In this document: positions 43,144-50,342 of the stretch, piece after piece | Position numbering within the stretch: position 1 is the first letter of the stretch | How the letters are laid out: the number at the start of each line of letters is the position of its first letter | Source: Streptomyces griseofuscus | GTDB lineage: Bacteria; Actinomycetota; Actinomycetes; Streptomycetales; Streptomycetaceae | NCBI RefSeq assembly: GCF_014673495.1 | Contig: NZ_CP051006.1 | Location: 868,001-932,000 of the forward strand | Direction: 5' to 3' | Length of the DNA: 64,000 nucleotides | Notes under the pieces: generated by a model | Database searches by the model: none | Told to the model about the DNA's origin: nothing | What the model saw: only the letters and a program-made list of their open reading frames with translations | Made by a program: the position numbers and the translations under genes

Positions 43144-44047
43144 GGTCCGGCCGGCCCTGGTGCCGGCCAGGCCGGCCAACGCACCGCCGACGGACGACGG
43201 ATGTGACCTATCGTCATTCTCGCTGTCTGCGGCAGGAGTTGGCCTCCTGACGACGACAGAACCGGGCGGCGTGCTCACGACCGCCCGGATGCCGGCGGAC
43301 GTCAGCGACACACCCCTGCCGGACTCGCCCCCCGGCCCCCTGTGTCCCGCCCTCCTGGACCTGCCCGGTCCGCAGTACCCGCAGTACCCCGCCGGCCCCC
43401 GGCCGCTGCGTGGTCAGCTGGAGCTGTATCTGACCGAGGTCGGCAGCCAGGACGACCGATCGCTGCTGCGCGCCCAGGAGTTGCTGGACGCGCAGGAGCG
43501 GGCGCGGGCCCGTGCCTTCCGGCGGCCCCGGGACCGGGACGCGTATGTGATCGCGCATGCGACGCTGCGCGCCCTGCTCAGCCCCCTGCTGGGTGTCCCG
43601 GCGGACGAGCTGCCGCTGATGCGGGAGCCGTGCGCGGGCTGCGGGGGCCCGCACGGGCGGCCCGCGCTGCGCACCTCGGGGGTGCACTTCTCCCTGTCGC
43701 ACAGCGGGGACCTGGTGCTGGTGGCGCTCGCCGGCGCACCGGTCGGCGTCGATGTGGAGGGCGTGGCCACCGTGGAGGCGGTGCGCAGCGCACAGTGCGC
43801 GCTGCACGCGGCGGAGGTGGCGGAGCTGGCCCGGCTCCCGGCACACGAGCGGCAGGCGGCCTTCACCCGGACCTGGGTGCGCAAGGAGGCGTACCTCAAG
43901 GGGCTGGGGACGGGGCTGGTGCGCGATCCGGCCCTTGACCACGTCGGCACCGGACCACGGCCGGTGTCGCCGTCGCCCGACTGGAGCCTGCGGGACGTCC
44001 TCGTCCCGGCGGGGTACGCGGCGGCCGTGGCACTGCGGCGCGAGTGA
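43136..44047 (+). CDS. Sfp-type 4'-phosphopantetheinyl transferase
   Basis: The 303-residue protein has the family signatures HFSLSHSGDLVLVAL, PVGVDVEGV and WVRKEAYLKGLGTGL; the Asp-x-Glu and Lys-Glu residues bind Mg-CoA. The start at ATG 43136 overlaps the MbtH stop. It leaves an unusually long N-terminus of about 85 residues with Pro-rich sequence, so an internal start is possible. It converts apo carrier proteins (the PCP at 37450 and the NRPS PCPs) to the holo form. It is followed by a strong terminator. Confidence 0.9.
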   Translation: MSEVRPALVPARPANAPPTDDGCDLSSFSLSAAGVGLLTTTEPGGVLTTARMPADVSDTPLPDSPPGPLCPALLDLPGPQYPQYPAGPRPLRGQLELYLTEVGSQDDRSLLRAQELLDAQERARARAFRRPRDRDAYVIAHATLRALLSPLLGVPADELPLMREPCAGCGGPHGRPALRTSGVHFSLSHSGDLVLVALAGAPVGVDVEGVATVEAVRSAQCALHAAEVAELARLPAHERQAAFTRTWVRKEAYLKGLGTGLVRDPALDHVGTGPRPVSPSPDWSLRDVLVPAGYAAAVALRRE

Positions 44048-44077
44048 GCGCGCGGCCGAGGCGGCGCATGCGAAGAC

Positions 44078-44109
44078 GGCGGGGACCGGTCCGACGACCG
44101 GTCCCCGCC
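44078..44109 (+). terminator. Hairpin terminator after the MbtH-PPTase operon
   Basis: GGCGGGGACCGGTC (44078-44091) and GACCGGTCCCCGCC (44096-44109) form a perfect 14-bp stem with a CGAC loop, 30 bases after the PPTase stop. Confidence 0.85.
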
Positions 44110-44180
44110 GCGTTGTCGCCCGCCCGTCTTCGCGGGTGCGCCTTCACGACTCCCCCACGTCCGGAGCACGTATCGCGCGC

Positions 44181-44186
44181 TACGAT
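44181..44186 (+). promoter_or_regulatory. -10 box of a leaderless peptidase gene
   Basis: TACGAT ends six bases before GTG 44193 and no ribosome site is present. The geometry matches the other leaderless genes in this window. The -35 region is not obvious. Confidence 0.5.
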
Positions 44187-44192
44187 CACCGC

Positions 44193-44933
44193 GTGACCGC
44201 CCCGGAACCCACCATCGTCGCCACCTCCGGAGGACATCGCGTCGCCGCACGCACCCGGGTGCTCTTCGACGCCCTGGTCCAGCACGCGGTCGATCTCTCC
44301 GGCGTGCACGGCAGGCGACCGCGCATCCTGTACGTCGGCACCGCGATCGGGGACGCCGAGCACGTCGCGGCGCGGATGTCGGAGGCGGCCCGGGTTGCGG
44401 GCTTCGATCTGACACCGCTGCACCTGTTCCCCATGCCGAACGTCGAGGACGTCGAGGGCACGGTCCTCGACCACGACGTGGTCTGGGTGATGGGCGGCTC
44501 GGTGGCGAACCTGCTCGCCGTCTGGCGGGTGCACGGCCTGGACGCGGTGCTGCGGCGGGCCTGGCGGTCGGGGGTGGTGCTGGCCGGGGTGAGCGCGGGT
44601 TCCATCTGCTGGTTCGAGGGCGGTGCGACGGACTCCTTCGGGCCCGAACTGCGCCCGGTGACGGACGCGTTGGGGCTGCTGCCGTACGGCAACGGGGTGC
44701 ACTACGACTCCGATCCGGGCCGGCGCCCGCTGATCCACCGGCTGGTCGCCGACGGCACCCTGCCCACGGCGCACTGCACCGACGACGGGGTGGGCCTGGT
44801 CTACCGGGGCACCGAACTGGTCGAGGCCGTCGCGGAGTTGCCGGGCAAGGGCGCGTACGTGGTGCGCCGCGAGGACGGGCGGGCGGTGGAGGAGCGCATC
44901 ACACCGCGGTTGCTGCCGACTCCCGGGGCGTGA
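44193..44933 (+). CDS. Peptidase E-like (family S51) serine dipeptidase
   Basis: A 246-residue S51 protein has the nucleophile elbow AGVSAGSICWF (Ser of G-x-S-A-G), the strand WVMGGSVANLLAVW and the His region NGVHYDSDPGRRP. Peptidase E cuts Asp-Xaa dipeptides, and the fold is shared with cyanophycinase. The start is GTG 44193, with a -10 box at leaderless distance. The position between PPTase and LuxR genes puts it inside the biosynthetic region. A role in trimming a peptide or in self-resistance is possible, but orthologues also occur outside such clusters. Confidence 0.8.
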   Translation: MTAPEPTIVATSGGHRVAARTRVLFDALVQHAVDLSGVHGRRPRILYVGTAIGDAEHVAARMSEAARVAGFDLTPLHLFPMPNVEDVEGTVLDHDVVWVMGGSVANLLAVWRVHGLDAVLRRAWRSGVVLAGVSAGSICWFEGGATDSFGPELRPVTDALGLLPYGNGVHYDSDPGRRPLIHRLVADGTLPTAHCTDDGVGLVYRGTELVEAVAELPGKGAYVVRREDGRAVEERITPRLLPTPGA

Positions 44934-44958
44934 CCCCCGGGTCGCTGGCGATCGCATC

Positions 44959-45579
44959 TCAGATCAGTCCGTGGCGCACCGCGCGCGCCACCGCGTGGGC
45001 CCGGTTGCGGGCGCCGAGCCGGGCCATGACCTCGTAGACGACGTTCTTCACGGTGTGTTCGGAGCAGTCAAGCAACTGTGCGATGCCCGCGTTGCCGTGG
45101 CCCTCCGCCATGAGTCGCAGCACGGACATCTGACGTCCCGTCAAGGAGGGGGGCCGGTCCTCGTGCGCGGTGGGCGTGCCGGGTCCGGGTCCGGTGGTCA
45201 GCAGGTGGGACAGCTCCGGGTAGGGAATGCTCAGATGCGGCGCCCCGGCGCGGCGGACGGCCGCCGTGAGGCTCTCCTCGGTGAGGTCCGCCCTGCGCAG
45301 TACGACGACTCCGGCGCGCAGCGCCTCCAGGAGTCCGGCGCGGCCCACCGTGTCGCACACCAGCAGCAGCGGGCCGGGCAACCGGGTGGCGCGCAGGGCC
45401 CGTTCGGCGTCGTCGGTGACGACGACGGTGACGGTCCCGGGCTGTCCGTGGCCGATCGCGCAGTCGAGGCCGGCGCGGCGGGCGAGTTCCCGCACCCGGT
45501 CCGCGTGCCGTGCGGGCAGGACGCGCAGGGGCAGGATCGTGGTCACCGCGCCGGGTGCGGCGGTCAGGGTGGCGGTCAC
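44959..45579 (-). CDS. Small LuxR/NarL-type regulator, second gene of a pair
   Basis: A 206-residue protein starts at GTG 45579, overlapping the preceding regulator gene by GTGA. The C-terminal LuxR helix-turn-helix is clear (LTGRQMSVLRLMAEGHGNAG, then CSEHTVKNVVYEVMARLGARNR). The N-terminal half has a receiver-like alternation (VTVVVTDDAERAL, PLLLVCDTVGRAGLLEAL). I cannot find a credible acidic pocket plus phospho-acceptor Asp arrangement, so it is an atypical receiver. It resembles the upstream regulator, which points to an old duplication and possible heterodimers. A likely target is the repeat-rich region upstream of lanM. Confidence 0.8.
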   Translation of the reverse strand: MTATLTAAPGAVTTILPLRVLPARHADRVRELARRAGLDCAIGHGQPGTVTVVVTDDAERALRATRLPGPLLLVCDTVGRAGLLEALRAGVVVLRRADLTEESLTAAVRRAGAPHLSIPYPELSHLLTTGPGPGTPTAHEDRPPSLTGRQMSVLRLMAEGHGNAGIAQLLDCSEHTVKNVVYEVMARLGARNRAHAVARAVRHGLI

Positions 45580-46178
45580 AGCAGGCCCGCTCTCAGTGCG
45601 TAGGCGACGGCATGGGCGCGGTTGCGCAGTCGGAACCGCTGGGTGATGTCGTGCACGACCGTGGTCACGGTGCGCGGCGAGTAGGCGAGTTGCTGGGCGA
45701 TCTCCGCCGTCTCGTGCCCGTCGGCGACCATGCGCAGCACCGAGCGTTCGCGGTCGGAGAGCGATCCGCCCACCCAGCCCCGCTCGGCGCCCTCGGGCCG
45801 GTCGAGGACCTGTTCGAGCAGGTCGGTGGGGACGGTGCAGTCGTCCTGTGCGGCGGCGAGCACCGCGTGGGCCAGCCGGGACGCGTCCGCCTCGCGGCGC
45901 AGCAGCAGTCCCCGGGCGCCGGCGGCGAGGGCGTGCAGGGCGTCTCCGGAGGCCAGCGCGCCGGCCACCAGGACGACGGCGGGACGTGTCAGGTGGGCAC
46001 GGGTGGTGCGCACCATGTCGAGTTCGGCCGGGCCGAGCCGGTCCACGGTGAGCACCGCGACCCGGGCGTTCCCGGGCTCGCACACGGTGAGTTCCGGGCA
46101 GGCGAGCAGGGTACTGCGGGTGCCGGCCTCCAGGACCGGGTCGAGGGCGACCACACCGACGGGTACGGGAACTCCCAT
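45576..46178 (-). CDS. Small LuxR/NarL-type regulator, first gene of a pair
   Basis: A 200-residue regulator starts at ATG 46178 (AAGGAGC upstream). The C-terminal helix-turn-helix is LSDRERSVLRMVADGHETAE, then SPRTVTTVVHDITQRFRLRN. The N-terminal domain is a degenerate receiver (VAVLTVDRLGPAEL, VVLVAGALASGDALHALAAG) without an obvious phosphorylation site. It is divergent from lanM, with the two repeat arrays in between, and translationally coupled to its partner. Paired atypical LuxR regulators of this kind occur in other actinobacterial peptide clusters. They are the best candidates to bind the arrays. Confidence 0.8.
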   Translation of the reverse strand: MGVPVPVGVVALDPVLEAGTRSTLLACPELTVCEPGNARVAVLTVDRLGPAELDMVRTTRAHLTRPAVVLVAGALASGDALHALAAGARGLLLRREADASRLAHAVLAAAQDDCTVPTDLLEQVLDRPEGAERGWVGGSLSDRERSVLRMVADGHETAEIAQQLAYSPRTVTTVVHDITQRFRLRNRAHAVAYALRAGLL

Positions 46179-46333
46179 CTTCTGCTCCTTGCAAGGTCGT
46201 TCGCCCGGTGGTGAGCACCGCGGGCGGCCTGTGGGGTACGACGCTCACTCTGCTGTCGTCTCCTGGGGGCGGGCATCGGTAGTCGGTCCCCACGTTTCCG
46301 CTGCGGGCCCGCCGCGGGATGGTGGGGACGGTT

Positions 46334-46535
46334 CCCTGAGGGCGTGCGCAGCCCCCCTAGGGGCGACGCGGGACCCCCTAGGGGGGGCCGCAGGTCCCCT
46401 TAGGGGCGCCTGCGCACGCCCCTAAGGCCTGCGCGGAACCCCCTAAGGGCGTGCGCGGAGCCCCTAAGGGCGCGCCCCGGGGGGCTCCAGAGACTCACGC
46501 GAGGCCCCTTAAGAGCTGCGCGGCCCCCGTAAGGG
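46334..46535. repeat. Helically phased array of about nine CCCCTWAGGGG-like palindromes
   Basis: Short palindromes of the type CCCCTAGGGG or CCCCTAAGGG are centred near 46338, 46358, 46379, 46400, 46424, 46445, 46466, 46510 and 46531. Spacing is 20-24 bases, close to two helical turns, with one register skipped near 46488, where only a degenerate GC-rich copy occurs. GTGCGC or GCGCGG often precedes a unit. It lies between the divergent LuxR pair and lanM and has no coding character. The phasing suggests cooperative binding of a regulator along one DNA face. Confidence 0.75.
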
Positions 46536-46570
46536 CATGTCCCGGCCCATGGCCGGGGGCCGTCGGCCAT

Positions 46571-46795
46571 ATGGGGGGTACCCGTGGCGACGCATGGGGG
46601 CGTCTCTGGGTAGTCGCGCGTGCGGGTGGCGGCCGTAGGGACATGGGGGGTGTTCCTGGGGGCCTATGGGGGACGGGCATGGGGGTTATGGGTAGTACGG
46701 CGCCGACCTGCGGTTTCCCCATCCTCCGGGGCGCCCGCCCCCACCCCTGGGAAGGGGCCGGGGAGAATATGGGGGTCACTTCCCCATGTGGGGGT
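46571..46795 (+). repeat. Second array: ATGGGGG direct repeats before lanM
   Basis: ATGGGGG or a close variant begins at 46571, 46594, 46643, 46666, 46679, 46688 (ATGGGTAG), 46769 and 46786 (ATGTGGGGG). Intervals of 22-24 bases or about twice that predominate in the first six. The direct orientation and about 22-bp period recall SARP or LAL-type activator sites. The last copies lie within 60 bases of the lanM start codon. It may be a second regulator's binding array. Confidence 0.65.
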
Positions 46796-46822
46796 CGGCC
46801 CCCGTCTGGGACCTTCGTTGAC

Positions 46823-49800
46823 GTGACTGAGACCGCCAGCCTCTCGACTCCCCGGAGCGCCGGCCTGCCGCTCGCCTGGTGGGCCCCGGCGCTTTCCCTC
46901 GCGGAGCGCCTCGCCGCCCCCGGCCGACCGGCCGCGCCCGCCGACCCCGACGCCCCCGTCCGCGCCCCCTGGGCCGCCGGGGACGCGGAGGGCTTCGCGC
47001 TGCGGCTGGCGCACCTCGGAGTGGACGGCGCCACGGTGGCGGCCCTCGCGGCGGAGCCCGCCGAGCGGCTCGCCGCCCGCGCCGCCGAGCCCCGCTGGGC
47101 CCGCTATGTGGCGGCCGCGCTGGACGCCGCCCCCGAGCACCAGGAGGAGCCGGCCACGGACCGTACGGGCGCCGAGGCCTTCGCCCACGTCGTACGACCG
47201 CTCGTCGCCCCGGCCACCGAACGCCTCGCCGACCTGCTGGCGGGCGTGCCCGTCACCGAACGGAGCGTGTGGCAGGGCGAGTTCGAGACCTGGCTGACCT
47301 CGCAGCTGGTGCGGCTGGCCGCTCGTACGCTCGTACGGGAACTCGCCGGGGCCCGGCGCGCCGGACGTCTCGCGGGGGCGACCTCGCGGGAGCGGTTCGC
47401 GTCCTTCGTGGCCGGCGCGGGCACCCGGCGGGGGCTCGGTGATCTGTTCGCCGCCTATCCGGTACTGGCCCGGATGCTCGGACAGACCGCGCTGGACGCC
47501 CTGGACGCGGCGGCCGAACTGGCCGCCCGTTTCCGGGCCGACCGGGACGAGCTGGTCGCCGCTCTCCTCGACGGCCGCGACCCGGGGGCGCTGGTCCGCG
47601 TCGAACTCGGGCTCGGCGACGCCCACCAGGGCAACCGGTCGGTGGCCGTGCTGCGCTTCGCCGACGGGGCCCGCGTGGTGTACAAGCCGCGGCCGCTCGG
47701 CCAGCACGCCCTGCTGGACGAGCTGGCCGCCTGGTTGGACACCAAGGTGCCCGATCTGGCGCTGCGCACCGCGCGCACCGTGCGCCGGGAGGGCTACGGC
47801 TGGCTGGAGTTCGTCTCCCACCGCTGGTGCCGCTCGGTGACCGAGACCGACGCCTTCTACCGCCGCCAGGGCGTGCTGCTCGCGCTGCTCTACGCGGTGG
47901 ACGGCGCCGACATGCACTACGAGAACGTCATCGCCTGCGGCGACCAGCCGGTCCTGGTGGACGCCGAGACGCTGCTGCACACCGGCCTCGGGCAGGCCAT
48001 GACGGCCGGCGCCGACCCGGCCGCGGACGCCCTGCACACCTCCGTGCACCGCACCTGCCTGCTGCCCCATCTGCTGATCGGCGAGCACGGCGCGCTGGAC
48101 ATCTCCGCGCTGGGCCGCTCCACCGACGGCACCTTCCCCAGCGAGGGGCTGCACTGGGCGGACAGCGGCCGCGACACCATGCGCGCCGTACGGGGGCCGC
48201 TGCTCAGCCCGGCCGCGCAGAACCAGCCGCTGCCCGACGGCCGCCCGCTGGACGGCGCCGACCACCGGGCCGCCCTGCTCGACGGCTTCCGCACCGCGTA
48301 CGCGGCCATCGCGGCGCACGGCGGTGAACTGACCGGCGAGGACGGCCCGTTGGCGGCGGCGGCGGACAGCCCGGCACGGCTGATCGCCCGTGCCACCCGG
48401 CTGTACGCGACCCTGCTGGAGGAGTCCACGCATCCGGCGCTGCTCGGTGACGCGCTCGCCCGGGACGGGGTGTTCGCCGTGCTGTGGACCGAGTCCGAGC
48501 ACGACCGGGCGCGCTCGCGGCTGATCGAGCACGAGACGGCCGACCTGTGGCGCGGCGACGTCCCCCTGTTCACCCATCGGCCGTCCGGGACAGGGGTCCG
48601 GGCGGCCGACGGGACCTGGCTCGCGGACGTGCTGCCGGAGGCGAGTCTGGCCGCGGTGCGCAAGAAGATCGCACGGATGGACGAGATCGACTGCCGCGAC
48701 CAGGAGTGGATCGTCTCGGCGACGCTGGCCGCCCGGGGCGCCTGCGAGCCGGCGGACCGGCCGAGGTCGGCGCTCGCCGTGGCGCCCGTGCCGGCCGTGG
48801 TGCCCGACGCCTCACGGCTGCTGGCCGCGGTGTGCGGGATCGCCGACGACATCGCCGCCCGTGCGGTACGCGACGGCGGCCGCGCCAACTGGCTCGGTCT
48901 GGAACGGGTTTCGGGTCCGCACTGGGCGGTGCTGCCGATGGGTGCCGGGCTCGCGCAGGGCTACTGCGGGGTCGCGCTCTTCCTCGCCCACACCGGCGCG
49001 CTGACCGGCGCCGACCGGTACACCGCGCTGGCCCGGGAGGCGGTACGGCCGCTGCCCGCGCTGCTGAAGGCCCTGGCCGCCGACCCCGAGCTGGGCGCGG
49101 CGGCGGGCCCGGGCGCCTACGACGGTCTCGGCGGCATCTGCTACGCCCTGGTGCGGCTGTCCGCGCTGCTGGGCGAGGAGTTGACGCAGGTCCTGCCGGA
49201 CGCGCTGACCGCGCTCGGCCACGCGGCGGCCGGGTGTACGGACCCCGGGCTGTCCTGCGGTACGGCCGGGGCGCTGGCCGCCGCCGTCGCCGTGCACGAG
49301 GCGACCGGGACCCCGGGCGCGCTGGAGCTGGCGGACGCCCTGGCCGACCTGCTGTGCCAGGCGGGGCCCGTCGAGGACGCCGGTTTCGCGGACGGCGCCG
49401 CCGGGATCGGCTGGGCGCTGCTGCGGTACGCCGCCGCACGGCCGGAGCGGTCCGCGGCGCACGCGAGCGCCGGCCGGGCCCTGCTCGACGGCGCGGCCCG
49501 GCGGGCCCGGGACACCAGGACGGATCCGTCCTGGGCGCACGGGCTCGCCGGAGTGGCGGCCGCCACCTCGGCACTCACCGGACTCCCCTGCGCCGCCGAC
49601 GAGTTCTCGGCCCTGCTGCGGGACGCCGAGGTCGGGCCCGATCTCAGCCTCGGCCAGGGCGCCCTCGGCGCCCTGGAAGCCCTCACGGTCCTGGCGGAGC
49701 GGGGCGACGGCCCGGCCGCCGAAGCCCTGACCCTGCGCACCGGCCAGGCGCTCGCGTTCGTCGAGGCGCAGGGCCACCGCTGCGCCACCCCCGACCACGT

Positions 49801-49921
49801 TCCCTCCCCCGGACTGCTGACCGGTCTCTCCGGCATCGGCTACGGACTGCTCCGCCTGGCCCATCCGGGCACCGTGCCCTCCGTCCTGCTCCTGGGACAT
49901 CCCGGCCAATACGGCAACTGA
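46823..49921 (+). CDS. Class II lanthipeptide synthetase LanM with degenerate cyclase zinc site
   Basis: The 1032-residue protein (GTG 46823, weak ribosome site) has an N-terminal LanM dehydratase domain: GLGDAHQGNRSV, the kinase-like Lys in VVYKPRPLGQ, and DMHYENVIACG followed by PVLVDAETLLH. These look intact. The C-terminal LanC-like toroid has seven Gly-rich repeats, but the zinc ligands are gone. The repeat that should read WCxG is SWAHGLAG, and the one that should read CHG is SLGQGALG. All three ligands (Cys, Cys, His) are thus Ala, Gly and Gln. I infer a dehydratase that no longer cyclises by the zinc-thiolate route. The small precursor gene follows 68 bases downstream. An in-frame extension to 46451 exists but runs through the repeats. 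Confidence 0.85.
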   Translation: MTETASLSTPRSAGLPLAWWAPALSLAERLAAPGRPAAPADPDAPVRAPWAAGDAEGFALRLAHLGVDGATVAALAAEPAERLAARAAEPRWARYVAAALDAAPEHQEEPATDRTGAEAFAHVVRPLVAPATERLADLLAGVPVTERSVWQGEFETWLTSQLVRLAARTLVRELAGARRAGRLAGATSRERFASFVAGAGTRRGLGDLFAAYPVLARMLGQTALDALDAAAELAARFRADRDELVAALLDGRDPGALVRVELGLGDAHQGNRSVAVLRFADGARVVYKPRPLGQHALLDELAAWLDTKVPDLALRTARTVRREGYGWLEFVSHRWCRSVTETDAFYRRQGVLLALLYAVDGADMHYENVIACGDQPVLVDAETLLHTGLGQAMTAGADPAADALHTSVHRTCLLPHLLIGEHGALDISALGRSTDGTFPSEGLHWADSGRDTMRAVRGPLLSPAAQNQPLPDGRPLDGADHRAALLDGFRTAYAAIAAHGGELTGEDGPLAAAADSPARLIARATRLYATLLEESTHPALLGDALARDGVFAVLWTESEHDRARSRLIEHETADLWRGDVPLFTHRPSGTGVRAADGTWLADVLPEASLAAVRKKIARMDEIDCRDQEWIVSATLAARGACEPADRPRSALAVAPVPAVVPDASRLLAAVCGIADDIAARAVRDGGRANWLGLERVSGPHWAVLPMGAGLAQGYCGVALFLAHTGALTGADRYTALAREAVRPLPALLKALAADPELGAAAGPGAYDGLGGICYALVRLSALLGEELTQVLPDALTALGHAAAGCTDPGLSCGTAGALAAAVAVHEATGTPGALELADALADLLCQAGPVEDAGFADGAAGIGWALLRYAAARPERSAAHASAGRALLDGAARRARDTRTDPSWAHGLAGVAAATSALTGLPCAADEFSALLRDAEVGPDLSLGQGALGALEALTVLAERGDGPAAEALTLRTGQALAFVEAQGHRCATPDHVPSPGLLTGLSGIGYGLLRLAHPGTVPSVLLLGHPGQYGN

Positions 49922-49989
49922 CCACCGCGCACCTCTCCGCCTCCGCCCCCGCGCCCACCCGCGCGGGACCATCTGAAGGGGATCACCTC

Positions 49990-50205
49990 ATGGACAAGAA
50001 CTTCGCCGCCACCGCCGCCACCGCCGACGCCACGGAGATCGCCGCCGAGATCGCCGCCGACGAGCAGGACGCGGCCGGTGGCATCACCCTCAAGGGCCGT
50101 AACCGCGCCTGCGCCCGCGCCCGGGTGCTGGCCGGAATGGTCCTCACCAGCGGCCTTGTCATCACGCTGAGCACCATCGACACGTCGGTCTCCGCCCCCC
50201 GGTAG
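49990..50205 (+). CDS. Putative LanM-substrate precursor peptide, one Cys
   Basis: A 71-residue peptide starts at ATG 49990 (GAAGGGG upstream), 68 bases after lanM. The acidic leader, MDKNFAATAATADATEIAAE onward, ends in DEQDAAGG, a double-glycine-type site that predicts a core of about 40 residues from ITLKG. The core has an Arg-rich part, LKGRNRACARARVL, with the only Cys. A hydrophobic Ser/Thr-rich part follows (MVLTSGLVITLSTIDTS). In total it has nine Ser/Thr and one Cys, so at most one thioether is possible. It should be mainly dehydrated, which fits the cyclase-defective LanM. No C39 peptidase/transporter is visible in the window. It is followed by a terminator. Confidence 0.75.
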   Translation: MDKNFAATAATADATEIAAEIAADEQDAAGGITLKGRNRACARARVLAGMVLTSGLVITLSTIDTSVSAPR

Positions 50206-50232
50206 GCGACCGCCGACTGCCACAGGCGTGAT

Positions 50233-50261
50233 GGCGCGGACCCGTCTTGCGGGTCCGCGCC
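50233..50261 (+). terminator. Hairpin terminator after the precursor gene
   Basis: GGCGCGGACCCG (50233-50244) and CGGGTCCGCGCC (50250-50261) form a perfect 12-bp stem with a TCTTG loop, 27 bases past the precursor stop. It probably ends the lanM-precursor transcript. Confidence 0.85.
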
Positions 50262-50298
50262 GCCGTGTGTCCAAGCGGAGCGGCACGGTCCGGACGGG

Positions 50299-50334
50299 GC
50301 GACCTGCCACAGGTCGCGATATTCCGATTATCAT
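50299..50334 (+). promoter_or_regulatory. Palindromic operator and -10 box of the LAL regulator gene
   Basis: GCGACCTG (50299-50306), CCA and CAGGTCGC (50310-50317) form a perfect inverted repeat. TATCAT (50329-50334) follows and ends 8 bases before ATG 50343, which has no ribosome site, so translation is probably leaderless. The palindrome covers the expected -35 region, consistent with repression or autoregulation. Confidence 0.6.
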
Positions 50335-50342
50335 CTGCGTTC

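Noticed and set aside
44959..46178. LuxR pair as classical two-component response regulators
   Set aside because: No sensor kinase is adjacent, and the N-terminal domains lack a credible phospho-acceptor Asp and acidic pocket.
46334..46535. Regularly spaced repeats as a possible CRISPR array
   Set aside because: Units are about 10-bp palindromes at 21-bp spacing, too short for CRISPR repeats and spacers, and no cas genes are nearby.
46451..46822. In-frame upstream extension of LanM by about 124 residues
   Set aside because: It translates the repeat arrays into Gly/Pro/Arg-rich sequence with no LanM homology. The LanM-like sequence begins after GTG 46823.
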